Source: Bullera alba (taxonomy: Eukaryota > Basidiomycota > Tremellomycetes > Tremellales > Bulleraceae). Taken from it: DNA of 64,000 bases. Position numbers and translations under genes: made by a program. Under the pieces are notes generated by a model. That model was not told the DNA's origin. It saw only the letters and a list, made by a program, of their open reading frames with translations, and did not search any database. Positions within the stretch are counted from its first letter, which is position 1. Every line of letters starts with the position of its first letter. Shown here piece by piece: positions 36,029 through 46,675 of this stretch. The DNA is taken from assembly GCA_001600095.1 (NCBI GenBank), contig BCIX01000006.1:558001-622000 (forward strand). The letters run 5' to 3'.

Positions 36029-38511
36029 CTACTCCTGCAGTCGTCGGAACGTCTCGGCCATCTCGTTGTAGAGCTGGTCAAACTTGCCGCTGATGTCCCC
36101 CTCGCTCTGAGTGTTGGGCGACTCGAATTTCATCTGCGACAGCTTGTACATGATGTCGGCGGTTGCGTCTCGGATCTGGTTTCGTGTCAGCTGCATCATA
36201 CTACCAAACCCACCTTTGCGAAAGTCATGTCACTGGTCTCGACGGCTCGTTGGGCCTGGTCGTAGAATGACACAAAGTTCTTGAGCATACCAGCGGTCTT
36301 GTAGAACGGACAGTATCTGTCGTACTCGGAGATACCGTTTTGTTGCAAGAAGTCATCCTAATGGTCAGCTAGAGATAGGGATGAGGCTCACCTTCAACAT
36401 CCTTGCCACCTCGAGAGTAATCTTGTCGCTCTCTCCGAGTGCTGACTTTCCGACCAGTTGGACAATCTCGGCCAAGTCGGTCTCCTTTTGCAAGATCTCC
36501 TTGGCTCTGGTTCGCAGCTCGATGAAGCCAGGGTTGTTGCGCTCGTAGTGAGTGTCGAGGGTCTTGAGATACTTGGAATACGAAACGCTAAAGCTCAGCG
36601 CCTGCTCAGGCCGTATCACTCACTTCCAGTCGACCGATGGGAAGTGTTTTCGTTGGGCCAGACTCTGTGCATTGTCAGCATGAGCCTTGAAAGTTGCGCG
36701 TACCTTTGACAATCCCCAGAACACCTGTACGATACCCAGCGTGGCAGTTGTAACAGGATCGGAAAAGTCACCTCCGGGGGGTGAGACTGCGCCGACGATC
36801 GAGACTGTACCCTGCCTTTGAGGGTTACCCAGGCAAGTGACTTTACCGGCCCGCTCGTAGAAGCCGGCCAATTTGGCTCCCAGGTATGCAGGGTAACCAG
36901 AGTCTGCTGGCATCTCTGCCAAACGTCCGGAGATCTCTCGCAAGGCCTCTGCCCAACGCGAAGTCGAGTCTGCCATCATGGAGACATTCTGTCCTTGATC
37001 TCTGAAGTATTCGGAGAGAGTGATACCGGTGTAGATCGAAGCTTCTCGCGCGGCGACTGGCATGTTGGAGGTGTTGGCGACAAGCGCAGTACGCTTCATG
37101 ATCGGCTCTTCTCGACCATCTCGCTCCAAGGTGAGTTCGGGGAACTAGAAGTTAGTTGCCGATCGATAACGACTTGCTTACATCTGCCAACACTTCGGCC
37201 ATTTCTGCACGCACGTCAGCAATGCTCACACAAGCACTCACCATTGCCTCGTTCACCGCATCCGACATAGATGATAATGTCAGAGTTGGAAAATTTGGAC
37301 AAGGCTTGACTCTACGGCGTTAGACGCTTTGCTTATACTTGACTCACGATGACGGTCTTGCCGCTGGAAAGTGTCAGCGTGTGTGCTTTCAGAACATTCA
37401 CTCACCATCCGAAAGCTCCGGGAATGGCAGTGGTACCACCCTGCACACATGGGAACAGCGCGTCCAAAACTCGCTGGCCTGTGAAGAGCGGGAAGTTGGC
37501 AGTCTCCTTTTGGGCGACTGGTCGAGGAGCTCGAACGGGCCACAGCTGCATCATGGTGTGTTCTTGTTTCTTTCCCTGGAATTCGGTCTCCAGGACGACA
37601 TCCTATGATGGTTAGCAACGACCAGATTGGCGGCACCCACCTCAACCGTGTAACTGCCCTTGTCCGCGATTCGAGTCACCGTGCCCATTGCTCGTGGGGG
37701 AAGCATGATCTTGTGGTTGTCGACCAGGGAGTTTTCGTAGACGGAACCAAAGATGTCACCGCCTGTGATGTGGTCGCCGACCTTGAAGTTGGCGGGGTTG
37801 AAGTCCCACTTGATTTCACGGTCAAGAGACTGCGTGTTGATACCACCTGTTCGACTTAACATGGTGACCCTGTGTAGTCGCGAAACGCTCACGTGGGATG
37901 TAGATGCTCTGCGACATCTCTTGAATGGCCTTTAGCGGTCTCTGAATTCCACTGATTCGGTCAGAAGGGTCCGACACGTGCGAGAGCTTACTCGTAAATG
38001 TTCGACATGAGTCCTGAGATTTCAGCTCGGCTCGGCAATCAAGTTACTCACCTGGCCCCAGCTCTACACTCAACGGCTTTCCAGTCCGCAACACAGGGTC
38101 TCCCACAGTCACACCGGAAGTCTCCTCGTAGACCTGGATCGTAGCTCTGTCCGCCTCGATACGAATGACCTCTGAGATAGTGATGAGCGAAGATCACGTC
38201 CACACGTACTCACCTCCTACAAGCTCGTCATGGCCAACCCGGACGAGTTCGTACATGGCGCATCCTCTCATCTTCTCTCCGATAACGACTGGACCAGAGA
38301 CACTACGACTCAGTGTCGAGCACTAAGGGGTTGACTTACGAGTAGACGGATCCCATCATTCTGTCATTGTCGGCGTCCCGGATCTAGCCACGTCAGAGAT
38401 TGCAGCTGTAGAGGGTGACACACCTTGGGCAGATCCCGCTTCGCTCTATCCATTGCGCCAGCCTAGATTAAAGTGAGCATTGAGCGCGAGGGAAAGGAGG
38501 ATACTCACCAT
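36029..38511 (-). CDS. VMA1: V-type proton ATPase catalytic subunit A (Vma1), no intein
   Basis: This is the nucleotide-hydrolysing subunit of the vacuolar proton pump. The N-terminus [15 protein letters not shown] matches the MAGA start of yeast Vma1 and requires an ATG-only first exon (38511-38509) followed by an intron of about 48 nt. Conserved segments follow: [51 protein letters not shown] joined to [16 protein letters not shown] (Walker A), [35 protein letters not shown] and [19 protein letters not shown]. The end is [17 protein letters not shown]. An intron (37405-37364, 42 nt) splits the P-loop. No intein is present at the site used in yeast; the exons read straight through. Many short introns are included; total length is normal at about 615 residues. 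Confidence 0.96.
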
Positions 38512-39084
38512 TGTGAGCTACGATTGTGGGAAAGGCAAGCTGATTCGATCACGCGGTGGTGAATGTCGTGTACTGTCAACTGAGCTACAGACCAATGCGC
38601 GTATCTATGCACTGATATGCTCGTACTCTAGTTTGCTGCACTATCAATGCTTCACAAAGGGTCAACGAGACCATCGATGATGCACGATGCAGTACGGGTG
38701 GGCTGGTGGGACCGGGTGGCGCCGAAAGGAATGCCACGTCAGGCTCAGAGCCGAGGCATTATTGATAACGTTACATCACCTGTTGCTCGCACCTTGGGTG
38801 AGTTGTCATGCATACATGAGCGATGTATTGCAAGTAGATACTGGTACATATCCAACACGACCCCCTTAAGCACGGCGAGCTACTGGCTAGGGACTGGCTA
38901 GGGACTGGTATTGGCTCTGAGTGTGGCGCGGTCGAGGGAGATCTCTCGACCTTACGAGTTTGGCTGAATAGGGCGGTCTTGGCGTCCTTTCGGGTGACCC
39001 ACATCGTGACATGATCGATTGGCTGCGACCGAGTAATGACTGTTCAGTACATTGCGCTGTGATCAAAGCTCAAGTAGATCGAGG
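38512..39084. other. Intergenic region between UPF3 and VMA1
   Basis: About 570 bp holding the VMA1 promoter and the UPF3 3' flank. A short direct repeat of the 11-mer ACTGGCTAGGG (2.4 copies, 38882-38908) is the only structure seen. No gene is supported. Confidence 0.45.
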
Positions 39085-40061
39085 TCACATGTCGATTCGA
39101 GATTGCGAAGGGCCTAGCGCAATTTTGTTGTTGTGGGCAGACCGAGGCAACACCTTGACTGTTCCGTTTCCTCCACCGTTGGCTTCGCCGGCACCTCCGC
39201 CCGAACCGCCACCCTTCTTGCCTTTTCTACTTCGGTCCTGTGACTTTTGGGTAGGTGCGAGACCTGGAGCGCCAGGAGCCTCAGCGACCGGCTGCGAAGG
39301 AGCCTTCTTCTTCGGTTTCTTTCCCTTGGCCTTGGTCGTACTCTCTGCCTCGGTGATGGTCACCTCTCTTCCTTTACCCGCGACGTATTTCTGCTGAGGA
39401 GTTTGATCGGAGGGTGCTTTGGTGTTTGGACCGGCTTTCCGGATCATCTCGTCTTTAGGCTTTTTCTGCTTCTGAGGTTTCGGTTTGGATCGAAGATGGT
39501 CCAGCAGGGGAGTAGTGTGGGTGATGTTCTTGGGGGGCGGAGGAGCCTCTACCGGCGGCGCATTCAGACTCTCCAAGAACGACTTGTAATCGGCATCTAC
39601 CTGTCAGTGTTGCCCGAAATTGACACCCACCATCGTCAATGGTGCCTTGCCTAGCATCGTTCTTCGCTTTGGTTTTGTAGGGCGTCTTCTGCACCGGGGA
39701 GAATTCGACTACTGCTTGATATTCGATACCAATTTGTCAGAGGGGCGCATCGTAGAGATCCCTCACCTGCTTTTGAACGGAAGACATGGCCATCGAATCC
39801 CTTGTGAAAGTTGACCAGATCATCAGGCGAACTGAACAGGATGTACGCGCGGGAGTATACCGTCCGGTCGTCCCTGTGGCCGATGAGATTCATCATGTAG
39901 CGGAACTCACGTCCGACCCGGCACGAAGCATTTCCACAAACAGCTCCGATCCGAGACCCAAGCAGCAGTGGATTTCCAAAAGACGTCCTCCGGTAGTGTT
40001 GGGGGCAATCTCCGGATGACCACCTTGGATTTGAGGATCTGTTGTTTTGCAGCGACTGGCA
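39085..40061 (-). CDS. UPF3: Nonsense-mediated decay factor Upf3
   Basis: Upf3 links exon-junction or termination complexes to Upf2 in nonsense-mediated mRNA decay. The RNP-like domain is readable across introns: KSKVVIRRLPPTLPEDVFWK, then CLWKCFVPGRT joined over a 37-nt intron to DDRTVYSRAYILFSSPDDLV, NFHKGFDGHVFRSKA joined to VVEFSPVQKTPYKTKAKNDA and RQGTIDDDADYKSFLESL. The C-terminal half is Lys/Pro-rich and disordered (KPKPQKQKKPKDEMIRKAG) with a basic, Gly-rich end. The Met at 40061 (MPVAAKQQILKSK) is chosen because the domain follows directly; the frame upstream is hydrophobic and unlikely to be coding. About 270 residues, small compared with animal UPF3. It diverges from the GCDH gene. 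Confidence 0.88.
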
Positions 40062-40476
40062 TGGCCGGGAGCTTTTGTCTCGTGAGAGTCTTGCACTGTC
40101 GCTTCCGTCTCGAATGAACACAAAGGACAAGGACAAGGAGAACCAAGAATTCTGCAGCACACCAATCAACCAGACCTGCAGCTTCATCGGCTCCGCGCGC
40201 TGTCACAGATCGTTTACGTAATCTCGGCATCTTTGTACCCGGGCGGACCTCGCGATCGTCCTTTGCGGAACTCACTTATTAGTTGCCTTCAACTCGCCCA
40301 CATCTCGGCTTGCAAACCAACTCTGTCGAACAAGTGTTTGGTATAAGTGGAGTCTCGCACCCGCAAGTGGTCTGGAGTCATACATCTCGCACAACATATC
40401 ACTTCAGATATTACACCACTTGCGCGCTTCACATTCGCGTCACTTCAACGTCAACGGGACAACAACGGAATCAACG
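40062..40476. promoter_or_regulatory. Divergent promoter region of UPF3 and GCDH
   Basis: About 415 bp between outward-reading starts; no specific element identified and no gene seen. Confidence 0.4.
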
Positions 40477-42262
40477 ATGCTCAGCCTGAAGCGTGCTCCC
40501 ATCGGCCTACTCAGGACCGCCTCTGCTTCCAGGGTGCCTCTACGGCGCATGATGGGCTCCAGTGAGTCCACAATGCCCAGCCTTTGCTGATCAGCGTCAG
40601 AATTCGCCGATTATGATTGGGAGGTGAGATATAGTCTTACCCGGCACTATCTGACCACCTATATAGGACCCGCTCTCGATGCGTTCGCTTCTGACCGACG
40701 AAGAAGCTGCGATACAGTAGGTTTGAAGATACTTTTGCTATCTGACCCGGGTAGATCTACTTGCAAAGACTACTGTCAATCTAGCCTTCAGCCACGCGTC
40801 TTGGATGCCTATCGAACTGTTAGTCCCCGCCAACATGCACCGCTCATACTTTAGGAAAACTTTGACCCCTCCATCATGCGGGAGATGGGAAACCTTGGTC
40901 TTTTAGGCGCCACTATTCAGGGCTATGGTTGTGCCGGTGTGAGCGGCGTGGCATACGGCTTGATAGCTCGGGAGGTGGAAAGGTAAGGTCGCATTGATAC
41001 CCCGCTAACCAGCAGGATCGATTCTGGATACCGATCTGCTATGAGTGTCCAGTCATCACGTGAGTTACCACCTTCTCCCGAGCTTACTACCAGTCGTCAT
41101 GCACCCTATCAACGAGTTTGGCAGTGAGGAGCAAAAGGAGAAATACCTTCCAGCACTAGGTAAGCTCAGCTCCTCACCTTTCGCTGACAGTAGCCTCCGG
41201 CGAAATGATTGGATGTTTTGTGAGTCCTCTGCTTAGTGACCAGCTGACTGTAGGGCTTGACCGAACCCAACCATGGCTCTGACCCCTCGTCTATGGAAAC
41301 CACCGCGACCAAAACCGCTGACGGTTGGACATTGAACGGGTCAAAGACTTGGATATCGAATGCTCCTGTGGCGGACTTGTTCGTGGTCTGGGCTCGAGAA
41401 GTCGATCAGGGTACCAAAGGCAAGATCCGTGGGTTCTTGGTAGAAAAGGTGAGTCACGATCTGGACTGCGCTGAATGCAGGGAACTCCCGGTCTATCCGC
41501 GCCCCAGATCAAGAACAAACTCGCCCTCAGGGCGTCCATCACCGGCTCAATTTTCATGGAGGACGTGCACACCACCCAGCTCTTGCCCAAATCGGGTGGC
41601 TTGGGATCGCCCTTTTCCTGTCTCAACAATGCCAGATACGGTATCTCTTGGGGTGCAATGGGGGCTTTGGAGGACTGCATTGCTCGGGCAAGAGACTACG
41701 CGCTGGAAAGGTGGGTCTCATAGACGCGATCGGGCTGACATCGGTAGGAATCAATTCGGCCGCCCTTTGGCCTCGTTCCAACTGGTTCAGAAAAAGCTCG
41801 CAGACGCCCTCACGGCGTCGACAATTGGTCTTTTGGCTTCTCTCCAGCTGGGCCGCCTCAAGGACAGCGGGAAATGGTCACCTGACATGGTCAGCATGAT
41901 GAAACGGAACAATTGCGGCCAAGCGCTAGAGCACGCACGATCTTTGCTCGACATCCTAGGCGGTAACGCGTGCGCCGACGAGTGAGTTCAAGTCTAAGCG
42001 CTCAGGCTGACAGCAGGTATCACATTGGAAGACACGTTGCCAATCTCCAGGTAAGTCGTCTTCGTGGTCATGGGCTGACCGAGCAGGTCGTCAACACGTA
42101 CGAGGGAACAAACGTGAGTATCGACGAAAATCTGCTGCCTTGATGATGCTGAAACTTCGCGCATAGGATATCCACGGTACGTTATCCCGAATGATGCTCC
42201 TGACCTTCTTAGCTCTCATTATCGGCAAAGCAATCACGGGAATCCCTGCTTTTGCCAATTAA
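40477..42262 (+). CDS. GCDH: Glutaryl-CoA dehydrogenase (mitochondrial acyl-CoA dehydrogenase family)
   Basis: This FAD enzyme oxidises and decarboxylates glutaryl-CoA to crotonyl-CoA in lysine and tryptophan breakdown. A presequence ([20 protein letters not shown]) is followed by [150 protein letters not shown] and the catalytic-base loop [20 protein letters not shown], with Glu in YEGT. The end is IPAFAN. It carries the shortest intron I could confirm (41160-41190, 31 nt). The frame-joined exons give a normal family length. Its stop is 7 bp from the stop of the convergent SAM carrier gene. Confidence 0.94.
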
Positions 42263-42269
42263 CCATGTT

Positions 42270-43225
42270 CTATGCATTCAGTCCAAAGTGTACGGCAAAG
42301 TCATATATACCTAAGAATACTGCTCCACCCAAAGCGATCGCCGTGGTTCGAGGTACCCATCCAGAGAAGAGCGCAGCTGGACCTTCGTTTCGAAGAATTC
42401 CCAAAAGCCGAGGAGGAAAGGATAATACAGAAGGTGAAGCTGAGTGTGCCGCTCTGGCTTCCAGCATAACCCGAGTCTTGACCACGTCAAGCGGTGTTGT
42501 CGAGACGGCGGCGACGGCACCGGCAAAGGATCCGCATACTGCTGCTTCCGTGGGAGAGGGTCGTCGCCCGTCCAGCAGATGCAGCGACATGAGCGATTTG
42601 AGGCCTTCGTATAGGGGAAATTGGATCGAGGTGAAGGGCAACTGCTTGTCAGTCAAGCCCGTACTTATAACCCACTTCTCTGGCAATGGTGATCCCAAAA
42701 CCTCGGTAAAAGCCTCGCAGTCCATTCTCTCTCGCTGTCATCATCACCGAGTGTAGCGATGATTTGCCCTCTCCGTATATCCCAGTCTGTGTCCTGGACT
42801 TGACAACCTCCGTGGGCACCCGAATGAGGCAAGAGATGAACTCGGCACCAGAGGCCGCCGACATGTGATTCAGACTTGCATTGTTGAAAGGTGTATGCCG
42901 CTTGAGCCACTCGTAGGACACGAAAAAGGCAGCGGCTGAGTTGTTAGTTTGTAGCGAGCTCGTCGTACTCACCACCAGGTGCACTGCCCAAGCCCACACT
43001 TCCAACTCCGCGATAGACTCCCTTGAATCCGCCAGCCTTGATGAACCCTTGACTTGATTGTATCCGCGTTTTCACAGTGTCCAGGGGGAACAAGAGAAAG
43101 TCGACGGCGACCCCGGATATCGCTCCTGCCTATGACGCTCAGTTGGACCGCTTGGAGGGACTCACCACCAGAGCTCTTTGCGACGAGGGAGATCCGCTGG
43201 CCTGCGGCTGGCCCGGATCCGACAT
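42270..43225 (-). CDS. PET8: Mitochondrial S-adenosylmethionine carrier (SLC25A26/Pet8 type)
   Basis: A mitochondrial carrier with three repeats of two membrane helices. Signature motifs are [10 protein letters not shown] in repeat 1, [10 protein letters not shown] in repeat 2 and [10 protein letters not shown] in repeat 3. Diagnostic for the SAM carrier are the stretches [53 protein letters not shown] joined to [18 protein letters not shown] and [18 protein letters not shown]. The N-terminus is short ([20 protein letters not shown]) and joins over a short intron to [11 protein letters not shown]. Four or so introns are included. It would import the methyl donor used for mitochondrial RNA, protein and cofactor methylation. 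Other SLC25 members are much less likely, given how closely these stretches match. Confidence 0.9.
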
Positions 43226-43455
43226 CAAGGCTAGGATGAAGAGTGTACAAGAGGAAGCCTTCGGGTAAAGTCAAAGATCGAGTTGCCTGGGAGATCGATT
43301 GTGGGGTCTCCGCATATCCCAATAATCAATTCAGTTATTCAACCCCTCCACTTGGTGGTCGTTCTCCGACTTTTTCTGCCAGGCTGACTGGCTGAGTACC
43401 AGCTGTTTCATGCTATAATCGCCTCTTGATCACTCACTTGCAGACCTCAGTCACC

Positions 43456-45205
43456 ATGCTCGGTTCAAAAGTCATCACCCCATCCCTAGGCCCCAGGGCT
43501 GTCGAGGCTCTCAGAGGTGAGGAGTCTCTGCGCGAACTTTATCTCATGGATCTTTAGCTTCTGCTCGACCGATCGCAGGACCCTCCCAGGTCGTCCTCGC
43601 CCGATCTCTATGTTCTGCTAGAGTGTCCGGTGTCTCCCGGGCTCCTCGATCTGCCATGCTTGCAGCTCCACGACTGCTCCAGTCTCGAGCGTACGCCTCC
43701 GAAGCCGGCGGCAAGTTCAACCGAGCAAAACCCCATTTCAAGTGAGTTTTACTTGAAGCGTGACACGCTGACGGGTCCAGCATCGGCACCATCGGCGTGA
43801 GTAACCAGGAGTAACCAATGCCGCCATGTTATTGACGAATACAGCACGTCGATCACGGCAAGACGACCTTGACTGCTGCTATCACCAAACACCTATCGGA
43901 GCTCGGTGGTGGAAAGTTTATGGACTACTCCCAGATTGACAGGGCCCCGGAGGAGCGAGCTCGAGGAATCACGATCAGCACAGCCGTAGGTCAACTCTCC
44001 CATAGTGTTACTGAATATCATAGCACGTCGAATACGAAACTGCGAACAGGCACTACGCCCACATCGACTGCCCTGGTCACGCCGATTGTAAGTCTCAAAC
44101 AAGAGCCTCGCTGACATGTAGACATCAAGGTTGGTAAACTCCCCTGCTCTAGGCTAACAAGTAGAACATGATCACAGGAGCTGCTCAACTTGACGGTGCG
44201 ATCATCGTGGTTTCCGCCACCGACGGACAAATGCCCCAGACAAGAGAGCATCTTCTTCTGGCCAGACAGGTCGGCATCAAGAAGCTAGTGGTCTTCATCA
44301 ACAAGGTGGACCAGGTCGATGATCCCGAGATGCTGGAACTGGTGGACATGGAAATGCGAGAGCTGCTCGGCACTTATGGCTACGACGGCGAGAACACCCC
44401 GATCGTCATGGGAACAGCCTTGGCGGCTCTGGAGGGTCGAGACCCCGAGCGAGGCGCCAAGAAGATTGAAGAGCTCATGGCCAGCTGTGATGCCTGGCTT
44501 GATGTGCCTCAGCGTGAGTTGCAACAGTGAAACGTAGCTGACGACAGGTGATCTGGACAAGCCATTCTTGATGTACGTCGAGGATGTATTCTCGATCTCT
44601 GGTCGAGGCACAGTTGCGACTGGAAAGGTGGAGCGAGGTACCATCACCAAGGGATCTGAGATCGAGATCCTTGGTCTGGGAAGCAAATTCAAGACCACCC
44701 TGACCGGTATTGGTGAGTCTCAGTGGTAATCTCCGCTGACAGCTAGAAATGTTCCACAAGGAGCTCGAGCGAGGAGAGGCCGGTGACAACATGGGTGCCC
44801 TGCTCCGAGGTGTCAAGCGGGAGCAGGTCAAACGAGGACAGGTGCTTGTCGCTCCTGGCAGTATCAAGAGCATCAAAAAGTTCAAGGCTCAGCTCTATGT
44901 GAGTGGGACTGTTGGGAACCTCGCTGACATGACAGATCCTCACCAAAGACGAAGGTGGACGAATGACCCCATTCATGTCTAATTACAGGCCACAGTTGTT
45001 CTTGCGAACGACCGATGTCACCTGTTCTCTCACTTGGCCAGAAGGCACCGAGGGCGCGCACGAGAAGCTCGTCATGCCAGGCGATAACGTGGAGATGATG
45101 GGAGAGCTTGTTCACGACATCGCCCTCGAGCCCGGAAGTCGATTTACTCTTAGAGAAGGTGGCAGAACGGTTGGCACCGGTATCGTCAGCGAGATCTTTG
45201 CCTAA
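43456..45205 (+). CDS. TUF1: Mitochondrial translation elongation factor Tu
   Basis: This GTPase delivers aminoacyl-tRNA to the mitochondrial ribosome. A presequence of about 70 residues ([20 protein letters not shown] ... [10 protein letters not shown]) precedes [14 protein letters not shown] joined to [19 protein letters not shown] (G1), [14 protein letters not shown] (switch I/G2), [20 protein letters not shown] (G3), [16 protein letters not shown] (NKxD) and GTALAALEG (G5). Domains 2 and 3 give [57 protein letters not shown] and a C-terminus [14 protein letters not shown]. About eight short introns are included, one inside G1. The ATG is preceded by CAGTCACC. Its stop is 25 bp from that of the convergent LEA2-type gene. 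Confidence 0.96.
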
Positions 45206-45230
45206 AACACGCAATATGCATCGCCACTCT

Positions 45231-46288
45231 TCATGTACCCCCGGTGATGCTAGCTATATCCGCCGCCGTGATGGGGCATTCAAAGCTTGCACTGTTGCTT
45301 ACTGTGGGATCGATGGTGACACCGAGAACCTGATATCAGCCATGTTCAATCGGCCACCTACCTTGAGCGCCAGTGTCAAGTCGTAGTCGACTGTAATGTC
45401 TTGAATGGGATTGCCTCCGACGCCGCATTTGCCTAGATGATCAGCTGTTGAACAAATCAAGTACTCACTGATCAGATCCTTCAGAATCGCTCGGTCGGGA
45501 TCAGCGGCGGTGGTATAGCTTTGTTGTCAGCTTTGTAACGCTTGACATTGCTTACTTCAGACTGAACGGGAATGTGAACGTAGACTCTGCATTGCCTTCG
45601 AATTTGACATTGTAAAGCACGCCGCCTCCCAGAGCATTGCGGTTGCTGCCGGGATACCGTGCGACGGCTTCGATGGAGGAAAAGTCCACGCTGAACCAAT
45701 TTGGATTGCGGACGCTGGACAGGTCAACTCTGCGTACGCCTACCTGATGTGCTTTGCGCCTACCTGATGTTGATGTCAAAGCTAACGGTCATCCCGCCGG
45801 TAGTCAGTGATACTGGCGAAGCGCCGAGGTTGACTGTATTGAGAGACACGTTGGGCGGTCGTACATACTGTAGTCAGCTCTACACTCGAGCTCCCAACTC
45901 ACCAGTAGGATCGAGAGAAGTACACTGGCTACCGCGATCAAACCAATGGTCAAACAGCAACAAATTGCGCGTAGTGACGATCGAAAGCCGCCGCCCTACA
46001 CCGTCAATATTCTTCTGAGCTTGGAGATAAACTCACCCTTGACCATTGTTTGCCCCTTTCATCTTTTCTCCACATCCTCAGGATGCCGGTACTTCGAGGA
46101 GGAGGTCCGATCTCAGCCCACGAAGCAGTCTGCTGATGCAAGTGCGACCGCCCGGGTCGAACTCTCTCGGTAGGAAGGTCATCATCCACCATCTTTTCGG
46201 TGCTTGGATTTGTTATATATCCTGGGTGATTTGTGCCGGGATCATCGCTTTGAGCGTAAGGGTCAGCGTATCTGGTATTTGAAGACAT
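45231..46288 (-). CDS. LEA2/WHy-domain single-pass membrane protein
   Basis: The N-terminal cytoplasmic part is hydrophilic (MSSNTRYADPYAQSDDPGTN ... GILRMWRKDERGKQ). One membrane segment follows (LRAICCCLTIGLIAVASVLL), then a lumenal or outer domain of beta type: RPPNVSLNTVNLGASPVSLT, TTGGMTVSFDINIRVDLSSV, NPNWFSVDFSSIEAVARYPG, GGVLYNVKFEGNAESTFTFP and VDYDLTLALKVLGVTIDPTV. It ends SFECPITAADIASITGGT. This order matches the fungal LEA2/DUF-type proteins related to plant NDR1/HIN1-like proteins; function is unknown, and roles in membrane or vacuole have been suggested for relatives. The second-last coding stretch needs a 34-nt intron (45763-45730) whose donor is duplicated. The final exon was found by joining frames at 45231. 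Confidence 0.72.
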
Positions 46289-46675
46289 GCTGTTGGGTTG
46301 TCGGTGGTATGAGAGCAAGAATGAAAGAGTTTGTCAGTAGCAGTGTAGCACAGATATGTACTCGACATGATTCCCTCAAGTCCTGTCATTGGCAAGGCGG
46401 TGAAACGGACGCGTGCGAGCCCTGCTGCGTGATATTTGGTTCCGGGTGATCGACGGACATCGTGTTTCAGATCTCAGCGCTCAGCCAACGTACTGCAGCG
46501 ATTGCTGACCGGAGGTAACTCTCTCCAGTAATACTGCTAAGTGCTACCGTAATTGCACTGGGAAAAGACCGGTTCTGAAGCGACTCCAGTGTCAGTGATT
46601 TCCCCTATCTTGACGCACAGAGAACCTTCATTGACAACATTTAGACAGCAGATCTGCGGGAGGGCTCCTCTGAAG
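46289..46675. promoter_or_regulatory. Divergent region between the LEA2-type gene and NAA35
   Basis: About 390 bp without a supported gene or motif. Confidence 0.4.

Noticed and set aside
36029..38511. VMA1 intein
   Set aside because: Checked because yeast VMA1 has one; the coding exons run continuously through the insertion region.
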